The notes under the pieces: model-generated | Database searches by the model: none | Told to the model about the DNA's origin: nothing | What the model saw: the letters and a program-made list of their open reading frames with translations, nothing else | Translations under genes and position numbers: made by a program | In this document: one piece after another, positions 23,001 to 35,400 of the stretch | Layout of the letters: each line of letters opens with the position of its first letter | How positions within the stretch are numbered: position 1 is the first letter of the stretch | Assembly: GCA_021397835.1 (NCBI GenBank) | Contig: JAJFZO010000396.1 | Location: 186,001-250,000 of the forward strand | From: Moringa oleifera | Taxonomy: Eukaryota > Streptophyta > Magnoliopsida > Brassicales > Moringaceae | Direction of reading: 5' to 3' | Length of the DNA: 64,000 bases

Positions 23001-24239
23001 AACTTTCTTTTTTCCAAGGAAAAACTTTCACGAAAATGGTTAAAAGAAACTTTTCTAAGAAATTATCTTTACCTATCTCTATGAATTTTATTTTTTCCAT
23101 ACATTCAATTTTCTTTGAAATTTCCTTATAAAATAAATTTTTTGAAATTTTTTGTGAAAAATCTATTGTTTTTTTTATAGTGTCCGAAAAGTTATTACTT
23201 TGCGTCTACTTACTTTTCCTTTAGTGTGAAGCTTGAGGCTTTCTATAGGCCCATCGGCGCTAGCAGTTCTCGATGTTCCACATCATATCATTTAACTTCT
23301 TCATGTGTTGACGTGGGACTGCCAATTGGTTGACATGTAGTGAGGGTCCTTAAACTTCCTTCACTGGGTGTGCCAAATCCTCTTGGTTTTCAAGCTTCTG
23401 TAAAGGTGCTAAGTTTCTTCTCGATAACATCTCCCTTAGTCACAAAAACTAAAAAGAAGCCTATGAATTTTTGTACGTTTTTCACAAATGGCACCAATCT
23501 CCGTAACTGAGGAAACACAATTGAGAATGATCGTTTCTTTTTTGCTTCCTTCATTTGAGTTTTAGTACTAAGAAATGTCCAACCATTGCCCATTGGCTAT
23601 TATATATTTATATTATGAGTGATCACCTTCATTCTTTAGCTATATTTTCCTTATTTGAAATGAGACCTAGTTCTCCTTTCTTAGGTATCAGGTTTACCAC
23701 TTTAAACTTTTTCTTGTGTTAGTCATTTAACCTTTAAGGTTACATGTTTCTTCCTCTATGACTGCCATTTTTCGTGTCTTTGCAGCAGTAGCATGCTATT
23801 TGAGTTACAATAGTGATTATCATTTAGTGTGCTTCGTGTCTAACCTAGATAGGCTCGAACCAATAGGCTTCATGGGGCATTAGCTAACGTGGGCCTCTTT
23901 TGCCTTATACCAATAGTACCTTTTATCTTTACGACCTTCATTATGCTTGCTAATTATTAATTCTAGTTACATTCCTTTGAGGGGTTTTATATCCTATGCT
24001 AGAAGCTGGCTTAGATATGTAGTTTGCTTCTTCCTACTTCTTTGGGCCAAACGACTTTTTTGAATGGGTAAGATGTTTAAGCTTTCCCTTCTTATTACGT
24101 ATTCAATAAATTCTCTCATTTATATGATATTAACAAATCTTTGCCTCATTATTGCACTCAATATTTTATAGAATGGACCTTGAGTGCTTTGATAAACATC
24201 TCGAAAAAACTCTTTTTAGTTAGTCGATCTAACATCAAA

Positions 24240-24368
24240 CATGATCCCAATATGGTTGACCGCATGAAGATTACCTCGGTGTAGTTCACCTTAACGTGGA
24301 CTACCTTGATGTGGGTTACCTTGAAGTGAATTATCCCTATATGAATTACTCCAACATAGTTTATCCTA
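24240..24368. repeat. Degenerate short tandem repeat of about 19-23 bp
   Basis: Six or so units follow the pattern (A/T)ACC(T/C)(T/C)(G/A)(A/G)TGTGG(G/A)TTACC, e.g. TACCTTGATGTGGGTTACC next to TTGAAGTGAATTATCCC. The 3' end of the window (63400-63740) has comparable short imperfect repeats with ATAACC/ATAGTC words. Confidence 0.6.
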
Positions 24369-24469
24369 ATCTCTTATTGGAATTCGGATGCAATGGCTTA
24401 GAGAAGAAGAATCATGAAAGCTCAAGCATACCAATGGATAACTCTTGATGGAATTCACGTAGAGAATGT

Positions 24470-24665
24470 TCTAGTACTGTAATCTCTTTCTTCCCATGAC
24501 AGAATTTTGAATTTCAAGATTAGATTGATTATAAACTTATCCGTAGAGAGTGTACATTATCCAGTAATAGATTTTTACATATCAAAATTAGGTTGGTCCC
24601 AAGCTCATTCATAGAGGACATGCATTATCTAATGACAGATTTTGAATTTCAAGATTTGATTAATC
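24470..24665. repeat. Three diverged tandem copies, period about 70-75 bp
   Basis: Each copy carries (T/C)GTAGAG, A(A/T)TGACAGATTTTGAATTTC (or a variant) and AAGATTAGATTGAT. The best-matching pair is GACAGAATTTTGAATTTCAA at 24499 and GACAGATTTTGAATTTCAAG near 24636. Confidence 0.7.
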
Positions 24666-26057
24666 ACGTTGCAACTCTTCTTTTTTTTTAGATAATAAAG
24701 TTTTAAATCTTTGGCAGACCATATCTCATTTTATTTTGACAAATAAACTGCTTATTCAATAGTCAAAGGCACGGAGGGATAATTAAAAAAGATCTAGAAA
24801 AAATGTGGATTTTCTATAATTTACTTTTGCAGTCACCAAATAATCCCTAAATCCTGCCAAAAATCTTTAGGTCTTAGTAACATGACTGAGTATTGAAGGC
24901 TAGCACTATGAAGCTTAGAATATTTCTCTAAGAAGTTTCCTCATAAGACTGTTAACCTGTCGTGCACAAACTTAATTAAAGGTGTTATTGCTTTGTAATC
25001 ATTATCTTGTGAAAGTGAATAAAAGATCATTTTTTACGTTTTATTTCTCTATTGATTATTCATTTTTTAGCACATTTAATATTCTTCTAAATCTATTTAG
25101 GAGAAAAAAATTTGACGAGTTCATGTTCTAATTTATAAATTAAAATACATTAGTTTTTCTAGAATCAAAGATCTAACATCAACTAACTGAGATTTTTATG
25201 TAAAATCACATATTGTGTTTATATTGAGATCAATTTTAAATTATCATGAATTAAATATGCGAGATTATTCTACTTAATGGCACCAATTTCTTTGCATTTG
25301 TAGGTTGTTAATCCTTCCCTACACGTAACTAACTTCTAACACTAAATTATCTAATAAAGCAAAATGATGCCTAATTTCAAAAATGGAGTTCATTTTTCTC
25401 TTTCTTAAGAAAAAAAAGGTTTTCAAATATAATTGGTGGCCAATCACACCACCAAAAAAATTAGTAATGACATTTTTATAAAAATTAAAAAAAAAGAAAT
25501 TTTTTCACACTCGAACTCTTCACTACAGAAAAAATCTGGCTGTGATAAGTATAATATGAAACTAGATGAAAAGAAAGCTTTTTTTTCGTATTTTTATGCA
25601 AGGTTCCGGGTTTCACGTTAACCTACGTGGGATGAGTAGTTGTTGAGAGACTTTAATGATATTTAGTGACATTGAGTCAATTGCAAATGTTTTATATAAT
25701 TATATGTAATGATCCATATGTATGTTACTTTGGCTGCCTTGGTAGTGTAGTGATTTATTATATACAATAATGAATTATCGTTAAGTAAGTGTAAAAAATT
25801 TAAACTTTAATATAAATCCTTAGTTATGCACCAATATTTTTAATAATATTGAATTGCCATACTGTGGGACCATTAGAGTACAAGTATTATTGATAATAAC
25901 TTAATATTGAATATAATAACTTAATATAGTGTAATAGTGTATTATCTTTTTGGGTAGTGAATTATAATTTTGAAACAATATACATTCTAAATAGGTTATT
26001 ATTTGTGGATAATGAGTATCTTATTCACAATACAAGATGACCAACAAAATTTGAGTA

Positions 26058-26264
26058 ATGATATCTTTTAATGAAAAATGGGTTGACGAGGATTTGAATT
26101 ATCGATATGTAGATAACGCTACAAAAAATGTCAGAGTAATGGTTCAAAAGAGTTACACATGCAATCGATTGGTTGAACATACCCAATCAGTCTTAAATAA
26201 TGAATATGATAATTATGAAATTAAGTTGCATACCTTACTTAGACTTGGTGACATCAAACTATAA
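26058..26264 (+). pseudogene. Possible N-terminal fragment of a Mutator-like element protein
   Basis: A 68-codon open frame reads EKWVDEDLNYRYVDN near its start, then V-R-V-M-V-Q-K-S-Y-T and a later Y-E-I-K-L-H. This spacing resembles the small N-terminal domain of plant MULE proteins (G-K-W..., a short beta stretch with T-x-x-x-L, then I-x-L/I-x-Y/H). Nothing recognisable as the downstream MULE domain follows. It could be a chance frame in AT-rich DNA. It is listed because its amino acid composition is less biased than other short frames nearby. Confidence 0.3.
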
Positions 26265-29020
26265 ATGAGGATGTTGACAGATAAATAATTATTTTAAAAT
26301 GACATAGGTATTAATTTTGATTGAAAATATGTAACAACAATGATTTAATAGTATCATAGTGATATATTATAGTTACACAATATATTATATTTTTATTGTA
26401 GTACAATAACCTAAAAAATAGTGATTTATAATTAGTTATAGTAATGTTGTCTTCATGGTTACTTATTAACATGATAGTAAAATATAAAACAATTAAATAG
26501 AATTATTATACTGTCATAATAATTTTATCCAAAAAATAGTGAAGTGTTTTTATTTGGTTGATGTACCAAAAATATGATTAAAATCACTATTAAAAAGACA
26601 AAACTTTTCAACCATTGATGTAAAATAGACATGACCAATATCATAGCTAAATAGTTAATTCACTAAAAAAATTGTTTGATAATATTATATCAAGCCAACT
26701 ATTCACAATCTAAGACTCTACATGACAATACATTAAACCAACATTGTTCATAATCTATGGGGTTGTACAAACTAACAGTTTATAAAAAATTATCAAAATA
26801 ACTTGTACATCTAAACTTTAAAAAATTATCACACAAATTTTTTGGAACCTTTCACAATTTCTAACTCCTAACTTTTAAAGTAGTTATCAAATTTACTAAC
26901 ACACAATATTATACATTTTCTGAATTAGCATATATTGCTAGTTAATACAATATTATATCAAATAAAGGTATATTCAATTAAAGCCTTTTGAATTTGCATA
27001 AACTTTTAATGTCATTGATTACTGGATCCACAATATGGCACACTCATCAAAAGTTAAAGAAAAACCCTCCATGATTAACTCTATAAACTATACATAGAAC
27101 ACTCCATAATTTACAATTTTGAGAAAACTTGAACAGTCAATTACACATGAAATTTAAACTAAGTTAAATGCTCTTTTGGTCACGTTCAACAAGTCATTAT
27201 GACTGTTTAATAAGTCAGTATGCTTGATTAATATACCACTATATTCGTTTAATAACTCACCACGTTTAATATTAATATCTATGTCTAAAAGTCATTATAC
27301 CTGATTAATAAATTATTATATCTATTTAATAAGTCATTATACTTGATTAATATATTGTTATATCTGTTTAATAAGTCATTGCAACTGTTTAATAAATCAT
27401 TTTGTCTTTTAATAAGTTACTGTATATGATTAGTAAATCACTATGACCAAATACTTAGTAATTATACCAAACTAAATACATATTATACAAAGTTGTTGAA
27501 ATAACTTATGCAAAACATAACTACGTTAATAAAAAAAAATGGTCTAAATTTAGTTTAAAAATCAATTTATAAGGATTAAATTGTACATAATCAGTTTTGT
27601 AAACATAATTTACTTCAAATCAATACAAAATAATATAATTAATTAACATAAAATAAAAATAAATTAATCGACACAAATAAAAAATAAAATAATTATAATT
27701 AAAAGAAAGAAACAAATCAAGGTGGCTATAAAATAACAAATATAAACATCCTTTGATGTTTTTAACCAGATTCTTTAACATTCTTCTTGTACCTTTTAAA
27801 CGCATCCTAAATTTATTCTTATTTTATAATGTAATTGCTTTTTATTGATTGACTAATTAAGTTATTATATCTTAAATTCTCTTTTCACATCTTGATTGTT
27901 TTAAAAAATCAAAAATATAAATTCTATTTGAATATATCTCCAATAATAATTGCCTTAAATCACATACCAAACAAACAACTGATACAAATTAATAATCTTT
28001 TTTAATTATATTTTTCCTTTTATTTTCTCTTTCTGTTTGAGGTTTCAAAGGAAGAAAATGAAAAGCTAACAAATAAAAGAGATTTATTATCAATATTGAA
28101 CCTATACCAATACCTACTATAAAATGAGTATATTGTGTTAAAATAATTTATGAATTTTTTTAATTCAAAATTTAAACTTTCTTCTTGTATATATTTTATC
28201 TCTAAGTTTCAAATAAAAAAAGAAAATTATGTTAAATGAACAAATTATGATTACCTAAAAAAAAGTAAAAAACAAGATTTAACTATCACAAATTTGTGAT
28301 TATGTAGAGCAGATGCTAAACAACATAATAAAAAAATATTTGATTAAAATGTATGAATAAGAATTCAAATTATGTATTACATACCTTTTTGTATGCAATG
28401 AAAACTAACGTAGATAATGAATGAGCTGGTCATGACCTCAACGAAAGAAATAAAATCGAAGCATTGATCAATAATAAGATTAATTTGTGATGATTAAGGT
28501 ACATAGGTGTAAGTATAGGTTTGTACAACAAAACTAGTGTGGATTGTACATGTATTAGTTATGAGATGAGTTGTTTCTCTTTTGATAGCGAAATAGTTGA
28601 TGGAGAAGAAATAAGAAAAATAAACAACGACAGAGAAGTAGGATGGGACGTCATCAACGATTAAAAAAAAAAAAAGATGGATTTTGATCCGCAATGAAAA
28701 AAGGGGATGAGTTTTGATCGATCATGAAAAAGGTTTTGATCTACAATGAGAAAAAATAGAGACAAGTATCTATTGATGATAAAAAGAAAAGGCATAACAA
28801 AATTTAATTTCAAATGAAAATAGACAAAAAAAAAAAAAAGTTCAAGCACTAAAGTAAAAACTAATAATGTGCCTATTGAAATAAAAAAGTACTTTCAACC
28901 CACTTAGGTTTGCATGAAATAAAACAGAGACATTGGTGATATTTTTAAATTGTTTAAATATAATATTATGTTATTTTTATAATTTACAATTAAAAATATT
29001 AAATTAATAATTTAATTTTT
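26265..29020. other. AT-rich intergenic region upstream of the AP-4 epsilon gene
   Basis: Very AT-rich, with A/T homopolymers and TAATTA words. Open frames on minus at 27620-27805 and 28494-28849 are phenylalanine/tyrosine-rich low-complexity artefacts. The only structured piece is the tandem repeat at 27170-27470. Confidence 0.5.
27170..27470. repeat. AT-rich tandem repeat, units of about 22-26 bp
   Basis: About ten degenerate units have the frame (T/C)TGTTTAATAAGTCATTAT or TGATTAATA(T/A)(A/G)TCA(T/C)TAT. Clear copies begin near 27200, 27300, 27345 and 27385. The word AATAAGTCATTA recurs three times exactly or nearly so. Confidence 0.75.
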
Positions 29021-29030
29021 TTTATAAATA
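29021..29030 (+). promoter_or_regulatory. Candidate TATA box of the AP-4 epsilon gene
   Basis: TTTATAAATA lies about 390 bp upstream of the start codon and about 30 bp before the point where base composition shifts from AT-rich to the CT-rich leader typical of a plant 5' UTR. A telobox-like AAACCCTAG at 29263-29271 in the leader is a further plant leader/promoter element. Transcription start is inferred at about 29055-29065. Confidence 0.4.
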
Positions 29031-29306
29031 TTAATTATTAAAACGTTAGAAAAATTGTTTTGCAAAAGATAAACCAGAGTTTTCACCGCAGTGTGCTCTG
29101 TAAAATTAAAATCGGCCAGTCTCTTCTTCTCCGACACCCAGTTGCTTGTATCAAACGCCCTTTGTGCTGTCTCTCTCTCTCATCAACATTTTTCACGTTT
29201 CAGATCTCTCAGTTTGCTTTATCTCCTCTATTCTCACACCACACGAGAACAGCTCAGACGGTAAACCCTAGGAGAAGCTTTCTATTCACTCTGTCTCCGT
29301 CAAAAC

Positions 29307-29333
29307 ATGTTTGCTGTGTATATCCAAAGTTGA
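29307..29333 (+). promoter_or_regulatory. Short upstream ORF in the AP-4 epsilon leader
   Basis: ATG at 29307 opens eight codons and stops at TGA, 82 bp before the main start. It would be the first AUG encountered if transcription begins near 29060 and no leader intron removes it. It could mildly reduce translation of the main frame. This is inference. Confidence 0.4.
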
Positions 29334-29415
29334 TTCACAGTTTGATCGATAGACCAAGCGCGCACGGGCGCAAACAGAGATAGGAGAGAGGAATAGGTAA
29401 CAAGAAGGAGCAAAA

Positions 29416-32400
29416 ATGGAGCAATTAAAGACGATAGGGAGGGAGCTGGCGATGGGCTCCCAGGGGGGGTTTGGGCAATCCAAGGAGTTCCTGGATCTGG
29501 TGAAGTCCATCGGAGAGGCACGATCCAAGGCCGAGGAGGACCGCATCGTCCTCCACGAGATCGAGACCCTCAAGCGCCGCATCACCGAACCCGACATCCC
29601 TAAGCGAAAGATGAAAGAGTACATCATCCGGTTGGTGTACGTGGAGATGCTGGGCCATGACGCCTCCTTCGGTTACATCCATGCGGTGAAGATGACTCAC
29701 GACGACAACCTGCTGCTCAAGCGAACAGGCTACCTAGCTGTGACCCTCTTTTTGAACGAGGATCACGACCTCATTATCCTTATTGTCAACACCATCCAGA
29801 AGGATCTCAAGTCGGACAACTACTTGGTGGTCTGCGCTGCGCTCAATGCAGTTTGCAAGCTGATCAACGAGGAGACTATTCCGGCGGTGCTGCAGCAGGT
29901 GGTGGAGCTGTTGGGGCACCCCAAGGAAGCAGTCAGGAAGAAGGCCATCATGGCCCTGCATCGCTTCTACCAGAAGTCACCTTCCTCTGTCTCACATTTG
30001 GTGTCTAATTTCCGCAAGAGGCTCTGTGACAATGATCCTGGGGTCATGGGCGCTACTCTGTGCCCGCTATTTGATCTCATAACAACAGATGTTAATTCTT
30101 ACAAAGATTTAGTCATCAGCTTTGTCAGTATTCTCAAGCAAGTGGCTGAGCGCAGGTTGCCCAAGGCATATGATTATCATCAGATGCCTGCCCCATTCAT
30201 CCAGGTATCTATCTTACATCTTTTGACTTTTGTTTATGTTTCTAGACTCCTTAGCTTTCAGCTAATCGATTTTTCTCACCCGAGATATGTCAGTTTCACT
30301 CTTGTCCTTTGTTTCCCAGAAGAAAAATGATATGGAATGAGCTTTTAGGACATCTTTCTTTTAAATTCCTTGCATTTTTATTGAAAGTTACAACTGATGT
30401 TTAGTGAGATGTAGTTCATTTGAAAATTGGTAGTTTAATTATGCAGATTAAGTTGCTGAAAATTCTGGCATTGCTGGGAAGTAGTGATAAGCAAGCAAGT
30501 GAAAGCATGTACACTGTTGTTGGAGACATATTCAGGAAGTGTGATTCATCAAGTAATATAGGAAATGCTATTCTTTATGAGTGCATTTGCTGTGTTTCTT
30601 CTATATATCCCAATCCCAAGTTATTAGAAGCTGCTGCTGATGTAATATCCAGATTTTTGAAGGTTTGTCTCTGGCAGCTTGTGCTTATTGTGCTCTTATG
30701 GTTGAAGCAACATCTTTAATGACTCATTTCACTGTATCATGTACATGTTGGCAGAGTGACAGTCACAATCTGAAATACATGGGCATTGACGGCCTTGGTC
30801 GGCTGATAAAGATAAGCCCTGAAATTGCTGAGCAACACCAATTGGCTGTGATTGATTGCTTGGAGGTAAAATAGATTTGTTCGTGCAGAAAATTGGTATG
30901 ATTAACTGTGTTTAAGGTCCGTGTATTTTGTACTTGCATCAAAGAAAAGAAAGGTTTGCATTGCTTGTGTCTGTTTGTCTGTTTTTGAATCACTAGTGTT
31001 GGTACAAGATTCCTAAGAAGTATCTACTTATTGCTTACCCATCTTCACTGTTTCCTTGGAAACTATCATTTACTTCTTTATTGTCTTTTAAACATACGGT
31101 TCCATCATACAGGATCCTGATGACACCCTAAAGAGAAAAACATTTGAACTGCTGTATAAAATGACAAAGTCCTCCAACGTGGAAGTGATTGTTGATCGCA
31201 TGATTGATTACATGATTAGCATTAATGATAATCATTACAAAGCTGAAATTGCATCTCGCTGTGTTGAACTTGCCGAGCAATTTGCACCAAGTAACCAATG
31301 GTTTATCCAGGTAATACAAATGTTGCTTTGATTTTTTGTATAAAAAACCTTTTATCTTATCCACTAGAACTTTTGAATGTAAACCATATCTGATATGTGC
31401 AGACCATGAACAAAGTCTTTGAGCATGCGGGAGATCTTGTTAACATTAAGGTGGCACATAATTTGATGCGGTTGATTGCTGAGGGTTTTGGAGAGGATGA
31501 TGATACTGCTGATAGTCAACTGAGATCATCTGCTGTATGTTATTTGTTGCCCCATATAATGGGTATATTATTAATATAGCAATAGTAATGTGGGTCCAAG
31601 GAACATATTTTACTACTACTGGACTTACCAGTTTCTTACTTTACAAGATAGAATATGACAGAAAAAGTGCCGAGAGTTTAATGATATATCAATTTGCCAA
31701 TGTGATCTCATTGGGGCTATCCAAATCACTATTCAAGGGCTATCTGGTCTTATTATACGATTAATGTCCAAAAGTTGCAGAAGATGCTAGAATAGTCATA
31801 TTATTAATTGTATATTTGGAAATTGTTAGGCTTATCTACAGTTCTTTTCAGACCATCTTTTAGTGGAGTACATCTATCGCGGATGTATCTTTAAGAAAAT
31901 ATGAATACCTAAGTTGTGCACAATCTTTTACATATGCATTTGACGAGAACGTTCTAGTTCTAGGCCTCTTTCTTGTTCATCCTTATGTTTTATTGAGTGA
32001 AAACTGTCTCTGACTACAGGTGGAGTCCTATTTGCGTATTATTGGTGAGCCAAAGCTTCCATCTGTGTTTCTTCAAGTATGTTTTCTTTTTCAAGATTCC
32101 CTCCTGTAACTTGTTCTCCTGCATGTGGACAATTTTCTGCTTATTATTTTAATCGTGACACTGTTTACAGGTCATCTGTTGGGTCTTGGGGGAATATGGA
32201 ACTGCTGATGGGAAGTTTTCATGTTCATATATTGCTGGGAAGTTGTGCGATGTGGCAGAGGCCTATTCAAATGACGAAACTGTTAAGGTTATCCTCTGAT
32301 ATTAAGAAGTCTGGTTTATTATGAAAATTTTTTATCTTTCCTGTATCTCTTCCTTTCCCCTCACTTCTCCTTTTCTCAGCTTCAAGGTCTCTTCAGAAAG

Positions 32401-35400
32401 TTGAATGATAAGAGAATAAATAAATGATTTTGCTTGAACATGCAATTGGACAAGAGAAATTATGGATGCCTTGTTGGATCTAGCGGTGCTACTGTAGCAA
32501 TCTTTGGATGTTTCTAACATACATTGATTGACTTTGTTAAGCGTTTCTGATAATTAAGTTAACTAGTTGCATTCTTGCACTTTTCTGTTCCTTTTTCAGA
32601 AGTTAAGAACTTTTGATAGTAGTTACCGGGATCCCATGGTCAAAACTCATCATCTTTTTAACTGTTGTTGAGCATGGAACTCTTTTTTATGAGTAATACT
32701 TCTACATGTGAAATGAACTAGTTGTGCTGCCCCATTGTGCTGTTGGCAGGAATACGATTCTGCTTTTACTCTTGTACTGTGCGCAAAAATGTACAAATGC
32801 CTTTTTTAACTATTTTCTTGACATTCAGCTATTGCATTTACCTTTTCCGATTTGTGTTCATTGGTTCATGTATTGGTTTTATTCCTATTTTCTATCTTGA
32901 ATAGAGAATCATCATAGGCATTTAGATGTATCATTAAAATGCTCAGGTATTTTGGTTACTGGTTCCTGTGGTGATTTTCTTTGCAATTAGTTTTCTCTAC
33001 TGATGTGTTTCTGAGTCTTGATATAATGTCACAGTGTCATATTGCTGGCAGCCTGGCATGGGGTTGCGAGCCATTTTCCAGAGCAATTTAATGTGGTTTG
33101 CAATTTAACTGACCATATTATGCTATGCTGCAAAATGAGGTTTGGAAGATTTATACTGATTATTGAATCAATTACCATAAGAATAACTTTCATTAGCTAG
33201 TGTGACTGAATACTTCATTGAATTTCTTTAGAGTGGTGGTTCTCAGTGTATCACATGGTGGACATCCTCTCTAGAAAAGAAGAAATGCAAATAACTGGGT
33301 TGGTTTTTCACCATTAATATAAGATTATTGGTTGCTTGAGTCAACATGTTAACACTATCATTTGTTAGTTAAAAGCTCCTTCATGACATAATGTGAACTT
33401 CAAGCGAAGAACTGGCTATCAAGTATTGTTATAGATTTTATAGGTCTTGTATACCATGTTACATAACATAAGTTCTCTTGCATTTGACTAATGATGGAAG
33501 CAGCAAGTGCACTACACATTGATCAAATAGTATCTAATCTAACCTTAATCCTTGTGCCACTGATAAGCCTTTATTTGGTTGGTGTATTCTAATCTTTTGA
33601 GATAAGTTAACTTTGGGATTAAATAAGATCATCAAGGGAAGTGAGATAGGCTAATCCTAACCAAAACATCCCTTGTTAACTTTTGAAATTTCCATTATGC
33701 CTATTATATATGGTGCTGTTTCATATTAGAGTATTTTTTAATTATATTAACTTTTATTATCATATTTATTATTTTTTATTTTTTTAAATGTTATCATATT
33801 ATGTTATATTATTTCACATTATATGATATCGTAACATATTTTACAAAATACCATATTATATTATATCACACAGTATATTATATTACTTTGGTTTTTCCTA
33901 TATTATATTATGTCATCATAGATAAATAGCTGATCATTATTTGTATTATCACATAAAACTAATTATCATTATATAATATAATGACATAAATATTAGATTA
34001 TACTAAAAAAATTTTGGATTGGAAAATAACTTGTCTATTATTTTCACTTCAAAGGCTCATGAAAAACTATTGCATAAAGAAATTAATAATTTATGTGTGC
34101 TAGCACTATTTTAGTCCTGGCAGGAACCATTTTAATCCCATATGTCAATCCTACCAACAAATCATGAGACTCGCTAACTAGCATAGTATTTTGAGTGAAC
34201 CAACCTTCTGCATGGGTAATTATCAAAGCTCACCCTAATCTCAATTTGGGTTAACTGACTCTAAGCAAGCATCAATTTGTAAGTCAGGGCCAGGGTGAAT
34301 TCCCTCAAGTCACCGGAGAGTTTCCTGGCTGTCAACTTCAGAGCTTCGAGGAGGATGGGTTCCCCATCCGTTAGATTTCTTAATCTGGATACCTCAGTAA
34401 TGAACCCAAAAAAAAAAGATGTATGCATCTTTGTTTGCTCATTTAGTAACTGGCAGAATCTATGCCCTGCAATATTAGGTCTGGGCCTGTGTTTACACTG
34501 CATCTTAAGATTTGATAATGTGGAAAATAATATTTGTTAGGGATAGGCCAGTATATTTTTATCTGTGCCAAAGGTTAAAGAGATTCAAGTATAAACTCAG
34601 AAATTTAACAGATGAAGCTAACCTGTTATAGTTTTGGTTATAGTTGATTCTTGTTGTTGGTATCAACAAATTAATCTGAGTGATTCGTTCTAGCAGGACT
34701 TTATGTGCCGAGATCTTCTTATCATGTTAAAATGTCAATTGTGGTTGTGATCATTATAAACATTCTCCCTTTTGTTCTCTCCCTTGTTTTCGCTTGTTCC
34801 ATGAATTTTGTGATTGATATTGATTTTTTGCTCATGTTTGAAGGCATATGCTATCACAGCACTTATGAAGATATACGCATTTGAAATAGCAGCTAGGAGG
34901 AAAGTGGATATGCTACCAGAGGTAGGTTTTTTAAATGCTGAAGCAAAAACTCTCGGTTTGTACTCCATGTCAAAATCTATGCTGAAGTGGTGTATATACC
35001 CGAAGACCCATCTGATTTATCATTATGGGTTTATTTGAATGTTGTTTTGTTCTTTTCTTTTTCCAATTGTATTCTTGGTCGGACTACGAATTGTTTCATC
35101 TGAGCTCCCATCAAATCTTTATTTGAACCATGTGATAGATGTACCTTCATAATTGGAAAACATCTTGTTTTGTGGATAGTCCACTTCTTGTTGATAATAT
35201 TATAATGTTTATAATATGATATGATGTTCCTTTGTTGAAAAATTTGATCTCTTCTATCTGATGTTCATAATGTCTATCCAATTATATTCGTGGTTGGACT
35301 ATTAATTGTTTCATTTGAACTCCCATCATATCTTATTTGAACAAGGCTTAATTTTTTGTCCTCATCCATTTACATTCATAATTGGAAAACATATTGTTTT

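Larger units (their letters stand above)
14088..23182 (-). mobile_element. CACTA element 2 (putative, about 9.1 kb, very degraded)
   Basis: The right boundary reads TTTTTTATAGTG at 23171-23182, which is CACTATAAAAAA inward on the minus strand, a CACTA-type end. The left boundary at 14088 is weak: GACGACAAAAAATATTTC against an expected CACTACAAAAAA. Between them lie, in minus-strand order, a repeat-rich 5' part with palindromic modules, a Transposase_24-like pseudogene (16960-14690) and a short 3' part with repeated ATTTTCATAAAA/TTCTTACAAAAAAATTT words. This order matches CACTA element 3 in this window. No matching 3-bp TSD is visible (AAA against TCC), so extent and unity are inference. Confidence 0.4.
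23183..26057. other. Intergenic DNA, probable retroelement debris, no gene identified
   Basis: The part up to 24700 is less AT-rich than its surroundings and may be an old LTR element, but I recognise no gag or pol motif on either strand. It holds two tandem-repeat patches listed separately. The open frames at 23390-23593 and 25433-25621 match no family I know and have no support as genes. Confidence 0.4.

Noticed and set aside
28494..28849. Two minus-strand open frames rich in Phe/Tyr/Ser, membrane-like
   Set aside because: Low-complexity AT-rich DNA with A-runs read as Phe. No motif and no neighbours supporting a gene.
29060..29383. 107-codon open frame overlapping the AP4E leader
   Set aside because: It has no ATG at its start (opens at TTG), lies in the 5' UTR of a clear gene, and is compositionally a CT-rich leader.
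34261..34540. Overlapping 80-codon open frames on both strands in AP4E intron 7
   Set aside because: The segment is slightly GC-richer than the intron, but both frames are equally open and neither resembles a known family. AP4E protein continuity shows that no exon is needed here.
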